A stretch of DNA of 38,839 nucleotides from CAYPZL01 sp964415045 (GTDB taxonomy: Bacteria > Planctomycetota > Phycisphaerae > Sedimentisphaerales > Anaerobacaceae), in assembly GCA_964415045.1 (NCBI GenBank), contig CAYPZL010000028.1, positions 1-38,839 of the forward strand, written 5' to 3'. Positions 9,074 to 18,848 of the stretch are shown piece after piece (within the stretch, counting starts at the first letter, position 1; each line of letters starts with the position of its first letter). The notes under the pieces were generated by a model, which was not told the origin of the DNA, searched no databases, and was given only the letters and a program-made list of their open reading frames with translations. Made by a program: the position numbers and the translations under genes.

Positions 9074-9145
9074 CAAAATTGCGGAATCCCGGCACGCCGG
9101 GATGACTTCCTCAATTTTGCATTTTGCCATTTGCATTTTGATTTG
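9074..9145. repeat. Nested dyad followed by ATTTTGC direct repeats
   Basis: Outer arms CAAAATTG (9074-9081) and CAATTTTG (9112-9119) enclose a perfect 18-base inner palindrome ATCCCGGC-AC-GCCGGGAT (9086-9103). Right after it come short direct repeats of ATTTTGC/ATTTGC type to about 9145. The block is AT-rich outside the inner palindrome, unlike the surrounding genes, and lies 40-110 bases upstream of the giant gene start. The rest of the gap 8835-9183 contains no gene that I can support. Confidence 0.6.
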
Positions 9146-9183
9146 ACCTTCGTGTTGGCCTTCCGTCGGAGAAATGGGACACG

Positions 9184-12100
9184 ATGTATTGCAGGACCAT
9201 GAGAACGCGTCGGCTCATTTTCGTGCTGCTGCTCCTGCACGGCGTCACCGTCGCTGCCGGTCAGGTGACGGTGGCGATCAACGAGCTCATGGCCGGGAAC
9301 GAAGGCTCGCTGCGGGACGAGACGGGCGAGTACGACGACTGGATCGAGATCCACAACTACGGCCGGCAGCCCGTGAACGTGGGCGGGATGTATCTGACCG
9401 ACGATCCGTTGGGCCCGGGGAAATGGCAGATCCCGGACGGCGACCCGCAGCTCACAACGATTGCCCCGCAGGGCTACCTGATCGTCTGGGCCGATGATGA
9501 GCCTCACGAGGGCCTGCTGCACGCCGGCTTTCGGTTGAGCGCCGGCGGCGAGGAGGTCGGCCTCTACGACAGCGGGGGGAACCTGGTCGATGAGGTCTCC
9601 TACGGGGCTCAGGACGCCGACCGCTCATACGGCCGTTTGCCCGACGGCAGCGGCCCCTGGCAGACGCTCGGCAGAGCCACTCCCGGGTTCCCGAACCAGG
9701 CGCAGCGCGTGGAGGTCATCATCACGGAGATCATGTACCATCCTCGTCATGCGCCGAACGAAGCGGAGAACAAGGCCCTGGAATTTATCGAGCTGTTCAA
9801 CGCCGGAGCGGCGCCGGTGGACCTGGCCGGCTGGCGATTCAGCGACGGCGTGGATTTCACCTTCCCCTCCGTGGTGCTGGATGCGCAGGCGTACCTCGTG
9901 GTGGCGGCGGACGTGAGTGAATTTGCCGTCGCGTACCCGGACGTCAACGACGTCGTCGGGGGCTGGCGCAAGGTTCTGAGCAATGCCGGCGAGCGGCTCG
10001 AACTGTCCGACGAGAGCGGGACGGTGATCGATTGGATGGAGTACGCCGACGAGGGAGATTGGGCTGTCCGCGAGCTGGGGCCGGTCGATTCCGGCCACCG
10101 CGGATGGCTCTGGTCGCAGGCCCATGACGGCGGAGGGCGCTCGCTCGAACTGATAAACCGCGCCATGCCCAACGAGCACGGCCAAAACTGGGCTGCCAGC
10201 GAGATCGATGGAGGCTCGCCCGGACGGGCCAACTCGGCGGCGTCCGATGACATCCCGCCGCTGATTCTCGACGTGAGTCACTTCCCGGTCATTCCCGGGC
10301 CAAACGACGTCGTCACGGTGTCCGCGCGCATCCTGGACGAAGCGGAATCGGGCGTTGCCGTCACGCTGCACTACCGCCCGGACGTTTCGGCGCCCGGAGA
10401 GTGGACGGAACCGGCAAGTGCGGACGCGAACGGCTTCGACGTCGTGACGATGTTCGACGACGGCGCACACGGCGACGGCGAGGCGCGGGACGGCGTGTAC
10501 GGCGGGCAGATACCGGGCCATCCGGACGGCACCGTGGTCGAGTTCTTTGTCGAAGCGCAGGACGCCGGCGGCAAGTCCCGTACATGGCCGGCGCCGTGCA
10601 TTGTGGACGAACGAGAAGAGCAAATCGCCAATGCCCTCTTCCTGGTTGACGGCTCTTTCGATCAGACCTGGACGCCGGGCGGCCAGCCGGTGCATTATCT
10701 CATCATGCTCGAGCGGCAGCGCGATGAGCTGGCCTACATCGGATCGCACAGCGGCGACAGCCGCTCGGATGCGCAAATGAACGGCACGTTCATCAGTGCC
10801 GACGGCACCGGGATAACGCTTCGCTATCGCACGGGCATTCGCAATCGCGGCGCCGGCAGCCGCACCAACAGCGGGGGAAGCCACCGGAACAACTATCGCG
10901 TCAACTTCCCCCACGACCGCCCCTGGAAAGGCGTCACGGCGCTCAACATCAAGAACCGCTACAGCTATCTCCAGGTGCTCGGCACCGCGCTGTGGCGCAA
11001 GGCAGGTTTGCCCGCGCCCGAGATGACGGCGATCCAGCTCCGCATCAACGGACAGGACCTGGCCCTGCAAAACGACAGGATGTACGGGGCCTACGTCGCC
11101 GTCGAGGTCACCGACGGCGACTTCGCCGACAAGCACTTTCCGGATGATCCGGGCGGGAATGTCTATCGCGGCACCGACGACCGGGCCGACCTGAGCTTCC
11201 AGGGCAGCGATCCGGACCGCTACCGGGGATCGTACGAAAAGAAAACGAACGCATCGGCGGATGATTACACCGACCTGATCCACCTGACCGACGTGCTCAA
11301 CAACACGCCGCCCGAGCAATACGTAGAGGAGGTCAGCAAGGTCGTCCATCTGAGCCAGTGGCTTCGCTTTCTGGCGGTCGATGCCCTGGTGGGAAATCAG
11401 GAAGGAGGGCTCACCACGCCGAAGGGGGATGACTACGTCATGTACTCAGGCGTTCGGGACCCGCGCTTCCGGCTGATTCCCCACGACCTGGACACGTTGT
11501 TCGGGCTGGGCGACCATTCGCCCGACATCGGCCGGGACATCCACGTCTATGCCGGCCTGGACGGCCTCGAAGAACTGCTGAATCATCCCGACATCGTCGC
11601 CATGTACCACAGGCAATATCTGGACCTCATCGACACGGTGTTCGCCGCCGAGCAGTTCGATCCGCTGGTGGACCACGTGTTAGGCGGCTGGGTGCCCGAG
11701 ACGATGATCCGCAACATCAAGGAGTTCGCGCGGCAGCGGAATGCCGCGGTCCTGGCGCAGATTCCCCGCGAGCTTACGGTGGGCACGGACCTGCCGATGG
11801 TGCACGGCTACCCGTACACGCCTGCCGGCGTCGCCTGGTATTCGGGGACGGCGGACTCTGCGAACGCGCGTTCGGTCGTGGCGGCGGGGCAGCCGGCGAC
11901 ATGGTCGCCGATGGAGGGGCAGTGGACCTCGGGCGGGGCCTTCGGCGTCGCCGAGACGTTGATCGCCCGGGGTGCGTCATGGACGTATCTCGATGACGGC
12001 AGCGATCAGGGCACGGCCTGGCGCGAGGCGGGGTTTGACGACTCCGCATGGGGAGCCGGCGACGCGCAGTTCGGTTATGGTGACGGCGATGAGAGGACCG

Positions 12101-15100
12101 TCGTCGGGTACGGGCCGGACAGCGCGGCGAAATACGTGACCACGTATTTCCGTCATGCTTTCGACGTGCCCGATCCATCCGCGTACCTCTCGCTGCGGCT
12201 GCGACTGCTGCGCGACGACGGGGCCGTGGTGTACTTGAACGGGGCCGAGGTGGCCCGCAGCAATATGCCTGCCGGACCCATCGACTATCTGACCCTCGCC
12301 GCTACGGGCGTCAGCGGCGGCGACGAGGACATGTTCGTCGAATTCTCACTCGATCCGTCCGGGCTGGTCGGCGGCAGGAACCTCGTGGCCATCGAAATCC
12401 ATCAATCCTCCCGCAGCAGTGGGGACATCAGCTTCGATCTGTCGCTGGACGCCGTGCTGCCTCCGGAGGTTGAGGACCGGTTGACGCCGGGCATCAACCG
12501 CATCCTCGTCAAGACGTTCGACGGGCCGGACGGTACAGGCAAGGAGTTGCAGCGCGGACACATCGACGTCTGGTACGATACGGGCTTCACCAACGACTAC
12601 CCGAAAGAAGACGGGGGCTCCGTCGTCCAGCCCGATCCCACGGATATCGAGCCCAACCTCATCGTCCGGGACAGCTACCTGCCCGGCGTCCCCGTCCTGG
12701 TGCGCCTCGAGCTTCTCGATAGCGCCGGCGCCATACGACGCGACATCTGGGATGCCACGGCGACCCTGTCCGTCGACAACCCCAGCGTCCACCTGCAACC
12801 GGCCGAGCTGCACCTGTACAACGGCCTGGGAAGCGCGCTGGTTACGTTCACCGGAAGCGGCGATTTCGTTCTGACCGCCGACGTCGAGGGCACAAGCGCC
12901 GCCGCGGCACTGATCGACTGGAGCGACGAACCGGTTCACACGGTCTCCGGGACGCTCCAGGGCTCGGTGACCTGGAACGGCCTCTACCACGTCACCGGTG
13001 GAGACTTCACCGTTGCCGTCGGCGCGACGCTGAACCTCGAGCCCGGCGCCCTGGTCCTGATCGACGGCACGCCTTCGGGCAGCGACGGCGCCGATATTTA
13101 CGTGGAAGGCGCGATCCAGTCGCTGGGCACCGCTGATTCCCCCGTTACCTTCACGGCATATACGCCCGGCGAGAATTGGGGCGAGATTCGCTTCGCCAGT
13201 GCCGAGCCGTCATTCTTCCAGTACACGAACATCACGCAGGCGGGGCACTCGCCCAGGGTCGGCCATTCCAATTCGGGCCCGGCCATCCGGGCGCAGGGCT
13301 CCGAAGTCGTATTCGACCGCGCCTGCCTGACCGACAACGCCGGCAAGATCATGCACGCCACCTCCGGTTGTGACATGGTCTTTCGGAACTGCCTGCTGGC
13401 ACGGTCCGTCATGGGGCCTGAGATCGCCGCGACGGCCCTGCTCTTCGAGAACAGTTGGATCACCGAGATGCGCGCGGACGACGACGCCGACGCGATCTAC
13501 ATCCACAGTCAGCAAGCGGGGCAGATCTGCTCCCTCTCGGGCGGCGTCATCGCCGACATGCACGACGACGGGCTGGACACGCTCGGCTCGGACGTGACCA
13601 TGCGGGACTTCATCATCCGGAACTGCCGGGACAAGGGCGTCAGCGTCTACGACGGCCAGACCACCATCGACCGCTGCCTGATCGTCGAGAACAACACCGC
13701 CCCCGAAGATCCGACCGTAGCGACCGTCGCCGCCAAGACCTACGAGGGCACAACGGCTACGGTGAATATCGACCACACCACGATCGTGACCTCGAAGATT
13801 CCCGGGACCGTGGATGTCGGAATTCAGTCGCACAACAAGTACGGCGTCAGCAGTGGCGCCATTGTCTACAACGTGACCGATTCCATCATCGACGCAACCG
13901 ATCCGGTGGAGGCGCAGGGGCCGTACCTGGAAGCCGACATACACATCGACCACTGTGACATCTTCGGCGAAGAATGGCCGGGGCAAGGCAACCTCAACGC
14001 CGACCCGCTTTTCGTCGATGCGCTGAATCATGATTACCGCCTCCAGGAAGGCTCTCCCTGCCTCGGCGCCGCCGGCGGGCAGGACGACCAGGGGTACTAT
14101 CAATCTGCCCCGCAACTCCCTGCCGGCGGGACCCTGGCCGCCGATACCGTCTGGGTCGCCGAGGAAGGTCCCTATCACATCATGGGCGAGCTCGTCGTAC
14201 CGGAGGGCGTCTCTCTGGTCATCATGCCGGGCACGTCGGTTTACTTCGAGCCGGACGCGCGGATGGTCGTTCGCGGTCTGTTGGTGGCCGAGGGCAACGA
14301 GAACTCGCCGATTCGCTTCACGCGCACACCGGGATCGGAGGGAACCTGGGCGGGCGTGCAGTTTATCGACTCCGCTACGGACAATCGGATCGTCCACGCG
14401 GTGCTCGAATACGGCCGGACCGACGACGGCATGGTCGGCGTCGAAAACTCGCGGCTACTGCTCGAACACGTCACGTTCGATCGCACGGACCTGCGCCGCA
14501 TCCGCACGATGGATTCGTCGCTGACGGTACGCCACTGCATATTCGCGGACATGTTCGACGCCGATGAGGCGCCTTCGACGGACAATTACAGCGAGCACAT
14601 CTGGGGCCACGGCATCCCCGACGACGGCCAACTCCTGATCGAGAACAACACCTTCGGCATTCTCAAAGGGCACAACGACGCCATCGATTTCGACGGGGCC
14701 TCGCGGCCCGGGCCGATACCGCAAATCCTCAACAATACCTTCCTCGGTGGTGGCGACGACGCGCTCGACCTGGAGGCCGACGCCCACATCGAGGGCAACA
14801 CCTTCATGAACTTCCGGAAGGATCGATACAACACGATGCCGCGCGAGGGCAATGTCATCTCGGCAGGCCGCGGGGGACACTACACGGTTGTGCGCAACGT
14901 CTTTTTCAATGTGGACCACGTGGCCCAAATCAAAGAGCGTTCCTTCATGACGTTCGTCAACAACACGGTGGTAAGCGCCGCACACGCGGCCCTCTATTTC
15001 GAGATCCCGGGGCAGACTTTTGCCCCCGGCCGGGGCGTGTACGTCGATTCCTGCATCTTCGACGATGTCGCGACCCCCTTCGCGGATTTCCATGTGGATC

Positions 15101-17424
15101 ATCCCGAATGGGGTACGACGCAGATCGCCGTCCATCGTTCCATCATCGGCGACCCGTGGCTTGACCTGGGCCAGGGGAATCTCGACGCCGATCCGCTGTT
15201 CGTCGAGCGAGGGTCGGATTTCCATCTGCAACCGACTTCCGCGGCGGTCGGAGCCGGAGCGAACGGGCTGGACATGGGGGCTTTCGTGCCCGCCGGCGCC
15301 AGCATCAGCGGCCAGGCCAACGAAATCACCTGGCGGACCGAAGCGACGCTCACCGTCGGCGGCCCCGGTGTTACGCATTACCGCTACAGTGTCAACGATC
15401 CCAACGGTCCCTACAGCGACGAGCGGCCGGTTGATGTCCCGGTCGAGCTGGCGAACCTGCAAGACGGCAGTGTTTATCAAGTCTACGTGGTGGGCAAGAA
15501 TTCCGCCGGCGCGTGGCAGACGGTTCCCAACACCTCGCGGCCGTGGCTCGTCGATGCGGATTCTACCCGGCTCGTCATCAACGAGATCATGGCCGCCAAT
15601 GCCTCGTGGGAATATCAGGGAACGTTTCCCGACATGATCGAGCTGTACTACGACGGGCCGCATCCGCTCGACCTGTCGGCGATGAGCATCACCGACGACC
15701 CGGGCCGGCCCGCGAAGTTCGTCTTCCCCCAGGGGACGGTCATGCAGTCGGGCGACTATCTCGTTCTCTTTGCCGACGAGGAAACCACGACTGCGGGCCT
15801 GCATCTCGGCTTCGCCCTGGACAGCCGGGGGGGACGAGTTCGCCTGTACGACAGCCGGCGAGCGCTCGTCGACGCCGTCGAGTACGGGCTACAAGTGTCG
15901 GACCTGTCCGCCGGGCGGATCGGCCGCGACGGTCGTTGGGGACTGGCGGTCCCGACGTTCGGCCGGGCCAACATCGCCATGCCGGTCGGCGATGCTTCGA
16001 CCGTGCGGATCAACGAGTGGCTCGCACAGGGGCAGGTCTCGTTCGAGGACGATTTCATCGAATTGTTCAACCCGCAGCCCTGGCCGATCGATCTGGGCGG
16101 CTTCTTCCTGACCGACAACCCGGCGACGCAACCGGACAAATACCGCCTGCCCCCGCTGACGTTCGTCCCGGCCCGAGGCTTCGGCGTATTGACCGCCGAC
16201 GGAGAGGACCTGCCCGGGCATATTTCGTTCAAGCTCTCGGCCGACGGCGAGATCCTCACCTTGCTCGACAACGAGCACCGCGAGATCGACGAAGTGCTTT
16301 ATGGTCCACAGATGGCCGACGTGTCCCAGGGCAGGACGCCCGATGGCGCCGGCACGTTCGCCTTCTCCGGGCTGCCCACCCCGGGCCTGCCCAATCCCGC
16401 GAGCTCCACCACCGCTTTCGTCGAGAATCTGGTTCCCATCGACGGCATCTGGTCGTACGAGCAGACCGGCGAGCCGCTCGATCCTTCGTGGTACGAGCCG
16501 GCTTACGACGACTCGGCCTGGCCGACGGGACCGGCGGTGTTGTACGTGGAGAGTTCGGCGCTGCCCGGGCCCAAGAACACGCCGCTTACACTGGGGCCCG
16601 TGACCTTCTATTTCCGGACACGCTTCACGCTGGACGCCGAACCCGGGGGCATCACGCAGCTTGAGATGACCACGCTCATCGATGACGGGGCCGTTTTCTA
16701 CCTGAACGGGCAGGAGGTTCTCCGCCTCGGCATGCCCGAAGGCCCAATCGAACCGGACACGCGCGCCGGCCGCACCGTCAGCAACGCTGCCTATGAGGGC
16801 CCGTTCGTACTTCCGACGGATGCTCTGCTCCGGGGGGACAATGTCATCGCCGCAGAAGTGCATCAGACCAGCCCGACCAGCAGCGATATCGTGTTCGGGA
16901 TGCAGCTTGATGCCTCCTATGTGATTGCGACGGGCAACGATTCGCTGGATGATGCCTTCGCCTTGTTGGACGGGCTGCGGATCACCGAGCTGATGTACCA
17001 CGCCGACGAGGACGACCGTCTCGACTTCATCGAGTTGCAGAATGTAGGCGACGTAGCGCTCGACCTGACCGGCGTACGTTTTACCGCCGGTGTGGACTTC
17101 GTTTTTCCGTCTCTGACCCTGGCACCGGGGGACTGTGTTGTCCTCGTGGATGACGCGGCCGCCTTTCGCGCGAAGTACGGCGAGGACGTCCCCATCGCCG
17201 GCGAATACGCCGGCAGGCTCAGCAACGCCGGTGAGCAGATCGTGCTGACCTTGCCCGAACCGCTGGAGGCCGCCATCCTGCGCTTCGCCTACGAGGACGC
17301 CTGGTACGAATCCACCGACGGCCGGGGTCATTCGCTGACAATCGCAGACCCCGCCCTGCCCCCGGCAGCGTGGAGCGAGCCACAAACCTGGCACGCCGCC
17401 CCGCCAACACCAGGCAGGCCCTGA
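9184..17424 (+). CDS. Giant secreted LTD / CotH / beta-helix mosaic protein
   Basis: 2746 residues from ATG 9184 (GGAGA at 9168); ATG 9199 is an alternative that also gives a signal peptide (RLIFVLLLLHGVTVAAG). Domains in order: lamin-tail domains (LTD) at about 28-170 and 176-350; an Ig-like linker at 355-480; a CotH-kinase-like domain at about 500-860 with HDLDTLFG at about 766, like the metal-binding DLD segment of CotH proteins; a galactose-binding-like beta-sandwich at 925-1096; two right-handed beta-helix regions at about 1250-1640 and 1650-2050; an FN3-like linker at 2050-2125; LTDs at 2130-2270 and 2275-2410; a second galactose-binding-like domain at 2415-2580; a fifth LTD at 2597-2735. 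LTD plus CotH proteins are common, uncharacterised surface proteins of Planctomycetes. No PEP-CTERM or other C-terminal sorting tail is seen. Role (adhesion, glycan binding or surface phosphorylation) is open. Confidence 0.9.
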   Translation: MYCRTMRTRRLIFVLLLLHGVTVAAGQVTVAINELMAGNEGSLRDETGEYDDWIEIHNYGRQPVNVGGMYLTDDPLGPGKWQIPDGDPQLTTIAPQGYLIVWADDEPHEGLLHAGFRLSAGGEEVGLYDSGGNLVDEVSYGAQDADRSYGRLPDGSGPWQTLGRATPGFPNQAQRVEVIITEIMYHPRHAPNEAENKALEFIELFNAGAAPVDLAGWRFSDGVDFTFPSVVLDAQAYLVVAADVSEFAVAYPDVNDVVGGWRKVLSNAGERLELSDESGTVIDWMEYADEGDWAVRELGPVDSGHRGWLWSQAHDGGGRSLELINRAMPNEHGQNWAASEIDGGSPGRANSAASDDIPPLILDVSHFPVIPGPNDVVTVSARILDEAESGVAVTLHYRPDVSAPGEWTEPASADANGFDVVTMFDDGAHGDGEARDGVYGGQIPGHPDGTVVEFFVEAQDAGGKSRTWPAPCIVDEREEQIANALFLVDGSFDQTWTPGGQPVHYLIMLERQRDELAYIGSHSGDSRSDAQMNGTFISADGTGITLRYRTGIRNRGAGSRTNSGGSHRNNYRVNFPHDRPWKGVTALNIKNRYSYLQVLGTALWRKAGLPAPEMTAIQLRINGQDLALQNDRMYGAYVAVEVTDGDFADKHFPDDPGGNVYRGTDDRADLSFQGSDPDRYRGSYEKKTNASADDYTDLIHLTDVLNNTPPEQYVEEVSKVVHLSQWLRFLAVDALVGNQEGGLTTPKGDDYVMYSGVRDPRFRLIPHDLDTLFGLGDHSPDIGRDIHVYAGLDGLEELLNHPDIVAMYHRQYLDLIDTVFAAEQFDPLVDHVLGGWVPETMIRNIKEFARQRNAAVLAQIPRELTVGTDLPMVHGYPYTPAGVAWYSGTADSANARSVVAAGQPATWSPMEGQWTSGGAFGVAETLIARGASWTYLDDGSDQGTAWREAGFDDSAWGAGDAQFGYGDGDERTVVGYGPDSAAKYVTTYFRHAFDVPDPSAYLSLRLRLLRDDGAVVYLNGAEVARSNMPAGPIDYLTLAATGVSGGDEDMFVEFSLDPSGLVGGRNLVAIEIHQSSRSSGDISFDLSLDAVLPPEVEDRLTPGINRILVKTFDGPDGTGKELQRGHIDVWYDTGFTNDYPKEDGGSVVQPDPTDIEPNLIVRDSYLPGVPVLVRLELLDSAGAIRRDIWDATATLSVDNPSVHLQPAELHLYNGLGSALVTFTGSGDFVLTADVEGTSAAAALIDWSDEPVHTVSGTLQGSVTWNGLYHVTGGDFTVAVGATLNLEPGALVLIDGTPSGSDGADIYVEGAIQSLGTADSPVTFTAYTPGENWGEIRFASAEPSFFQYTNITQAGHSPRVGHSNSGPAIRAQGSEVVFDRACLTDNAGKIMHATSGCDMVFRNCLLARSVMGPEIAATALLFENSWITEMRADDDADAIYIHSQQAGQICSLSGGVIADMHDDGLDTLGSDVTMRDFIIRNCRDKGVSVYDGQTTIDRCLIVENNTAPEDPTVATVAAKTYEGTTATVNIDHTTIVTSKIPGTVDVGIQSHNKYGVSSGAIVYNVTDSIIDATDPVEAQGPYLEADIHIDHCDIFGEEWPGQGNLNADPLFVDALNHDYRLQEGSPCLGAAGGQDDQGYYQSAPQLPAGGTLAADTVWVAEEGPYHIMGELVVPEGVSLVIMPGTSVYFEPDARMVVRGLLVAEGNENSPIRFTRTPGSEGTWAGVQFIDSATDNRIVHAVLEYGRTDDGMVGVENSRLLLEHVTFDRTDLRRIRTMDSSLTVRHCIFADMFDADEAPSTDNYSEHIWGHGIPDDGQLLIENNTFGILKGHNDAIDFDGASRPGPIPQILNNTFLGGGDDALDLEADAHIEGNTFMNFRKDRYNTMPREGNVISAGRGGHYTVVRNVFFNVDHVAQIKERSFMTFVNNTVVSAAHAALYFEIPGQTFAPGRGVYVDSCIFDDVATPFADFHVDHPEWGTTQIAVHRSIIGDPWLDLGQGNLDADPLFVERGSDFHLQPTSAAVGAGANGLDMGAFVPAGASISGQANEITWRTEATLTVGGPGVTHYRYSVNDPNGPYSDERPVDVPVELANLQDGSVYQVYVVGKNSAGAWQTVPNTSRPWLVDADSTRLVINEIMAANASWEYQGTFPDMIELYYDGPHPLDLSAMSITDDPGRPAKFVFPQGTVMQSGDYLVLFADEETTTAGLHLGFALDSRGGRVRLYDSRRALVDAVEYGLQVSDLSAGRIGRDGRWGLAVPTFGRANIAMPVGDASTVRINEWLAQGQVSFEDDFIELFNPQPWPIDLGGFFLTDNPATQPDKYRLPPLTFVPARGFGVLTADGEDLPGHISFKLSADGEILTLLDNEHREIDEVLYGPQMADVSQGRTPDGAGTFAFSGLPTPGLPNPASSTTAFVENLVPIDGIWSYEQTGEPLDPSWYEPAYDDSAWPTGPAVLYVESSALPGPKNTPLTLGPVTFYFRTRFTLDAEPGGITQLEMTTLIDDGAVFYLNGQEVLRLGMPEGPIEPDTRAGRTVSNAAYEGPFVLPTDALLRGDNVIAAEVHQTSPTSSDIVFGMQLDASYVIATGNDSLDDAFALLDGLRITELMYHADEDDRLDFIELQNVGDVALDLTGVRFTAGVDFVFPSLTLAPGDCVVLVDDAAAFRAKYGEDVPIAGEYAGRLSNAGEQIVLTLPEPLEAAILRFAYEDAWYESTDGRGHSLTIADPALPPAAWSEPQTWHAAPPTPGRP

Positions 17425-17445
17425 CCCGGAACTGAGTCCGTCAGC

Positions 17446-17510
17446 GACAGGGTGGGTCCGTGACCCACGCGGTTGTCCGGGCGCGTGTTCAGACGTGGGT
17501 TGACGACCCA
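17446..17510 (+). repeat. 65-bp dispersed repeat, copy 2
   Basis: Homologous to 5964-6028 in the opposite orientation (about 51 of 65 identities, no gaps). It contains perfect dyads GTGGGTC-CGT-GACCCAC (17452-17468) and GTGGGT-TGACG-ACCCAC (17495-17511). It lies between convergent genes. The last codons and stop (17489-17491) of the minus-strand oxidoreductase are inside the repeat. Confidence 0.7.
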
Positions 17511-18655
17511 CCCCACGGCTGGTCGATCTCGCTGGCGAACTGCCGGAAATCCGCGTTCGTTCCGATCATCTGGACGCCGCGCAGCGTGCCGTTTTCCAGG
17601 AGCACGGAGCGATAGACGTTCGTCTCGCTGTCGAACAGAACCTTTTCCTCGAAGCTCGTTCCGCGCGGGGGGCCGACCGCATGAAACTCGACGTCCTCAT
17701 GCTTGAAGGACAGGGGCACGACCGTTTCCGCCACGGGTTCCGGCTCTCGTCCTTCTGCGACGGCCACGACGTTGGTCCCGGCGGCGCGTCCCTGCCGGGT
17801 GGCGCGCATGACGCTGGCGGTGCGGCTGCCGTCGCGCTGCGCGATATCGCCGCACGCAAAGACGCCGGGCAGGAAGGTCTGCAGGCAATCATCGACCAGC
17901 ACGCCCCTGTCCGTTTGCAGTCCGGCTCGATCGAAGAGCGCCACGTCGCACCTCGCGCCGACCGTTGTGACGAGCAGGTCACCGAGAATCGTCTCGCTGT
18001 CGTTCAAGATGATCTCCAGCCCCCGGCCCGTCCGTAATACGTTCTCGGCGCAATGGCCCAGGGTCAGGTTGATGCCTTTGTCCTGCAAACGACCGGCGAG
18101 AACGTCGGCGGCCCGGTCGCCGAACTGCATCGGCATCAGGCGCTTCTCTCTTTCGATGATCGTCACGGTAAGGCCCACGTCGACGGCGTACAAAGCCGCC
18201 TCCACGCCGCTGATGCCGCCCCCCAACACCACTACGTGGTGGGCCGCGACCAGCTTCTCTCGTATCGCCAGGCTCCGCCTGACGTCCCACAGGGCAATCA
18301 CGTCGTCGGGCAACTCGCGGACAAAAGGCAAGAGGACGGGAGCGGCGCCCGTGGCAATCACGAGACCGTCGAACGTCTCCCGCCGGCCCTGCGCGACCAC
18401 GGTCTTGGTCCGGGCGTCAAGCTCTGTCACAGGGCAATCGAGGCGCAAATCAATACCGTTCTGCTCGTACCAGTCTTTGGGCCTGATCGATATCGCGTCC
18501 GCCTCAACCTGCCCGAACGCCAGCGCCACCACGCGGGGCCGAAAGTACGGCAGCACCGACTCGCCCGAAAAGAGCACGACCTCGGCGCCCCGCTCGCGCG
18601 CCTGCCGCGCCGCCTCCACCCCCGCATGTCCGGCTCCAATGACCCCAATTCGCAT
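17489..18655 (-). CDS. FAD/NAD(P)-dependent pyridine nucleotide-disulfide-type oxidoreductase
   Basis: 388 residues from ATG 18655; a GTG at 18664 would add three residues. Two Rossmann sites are clear: GAGHAG (7-12) for FAD and GGGISG (145-150) for NAD(P)H. Others are VIATGAAP (99-106) and the FAD-contact GVFACGD (264-270). There is no redox-active CxxxxC near the FAD site, so it is not a glutathione- or lipoamide-type reductase. It fits the group that includes rubredoxin reductases, CoA-disulfide reductase relatives and NirB N-terminal domains, which pass electrons from NAD(P)H to a partner protein. No partner is adjacent. The last residues (about WGGSSTHV) are encoded by the 65-bp repeat and are probably not functional. 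Confidence 0.85.
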   Translation of the reverse strand: MRIGVIGAGHAGVEAARQARERGAEVVLFSGESVLPYFRPRVVALAFGQVEADAISIRPKDWYEQNGIDLRLDCPVTELDARTKTVVAQGRRETFDGLVIATGAAPVLLPFVRELPDDVIALWDVRRSLAIREKLVAAHHVVVLGGGISGVEAALYAVDVGLTVTIIEREKRLMPMQFGDRAADVLAGRLQDKGINLTLGHCAENVLRTGRGLEIILNDSETILGDLLVTTVGARCDVALFDRAGLQTDRGVLVDDCLQTFLPGVFACGDIAQRDGSRTASVMRATRQGRAAGTNVVAVAEGREPEPVAETVVPLSFKHEDVEFHAVGPPRGTSFEEKVLFDSETNVYRSVLLENGTLRGVQMIGTNADFRQFASEIDQPWGGSSTHV

Positions 18656-18786
18656 GGTGCACACTCTTCAACCAACACGGTGCAACGACATCGACCTGTT
18701 CGGATCACAAGTCGCATTGGCTTTGAAATACCGTTGGATGGGTCCGGATGCAAGTCACCTGCCTCGATTTCTTCGCGCATTTGGCA

Positions 18787-18815
18787 TTTACGCGTAATGA
18801 AAGTGGCTGTAGAAT
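18787..18815 (+). promoter_or_regulatory. Possible sigma70 promoter
   Basis: TTTACG at 18787-18792, a 17-base spacer and TAGAAT at 18810-18815, about 35 bases before the TTG at 18849. Moderate match only. The rest of the divergent gap 18656-18848 shows nothing else. Confidence 0.3.
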
Positions 18816-18848
18816 GTCAGAATCAGAGATTTAAGATCGGCGTGCGCT

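Noticed and set aside
9625..11349. 574-residue minus-strand frame
   Set aside because: Antisense to the LTD/CotH gene; no family resemblance.
15889..17511. 540-residue minus-strand frame
   Set aside because: Antisense to the C-terminal LTDs of the giant protein; no family resemblance.
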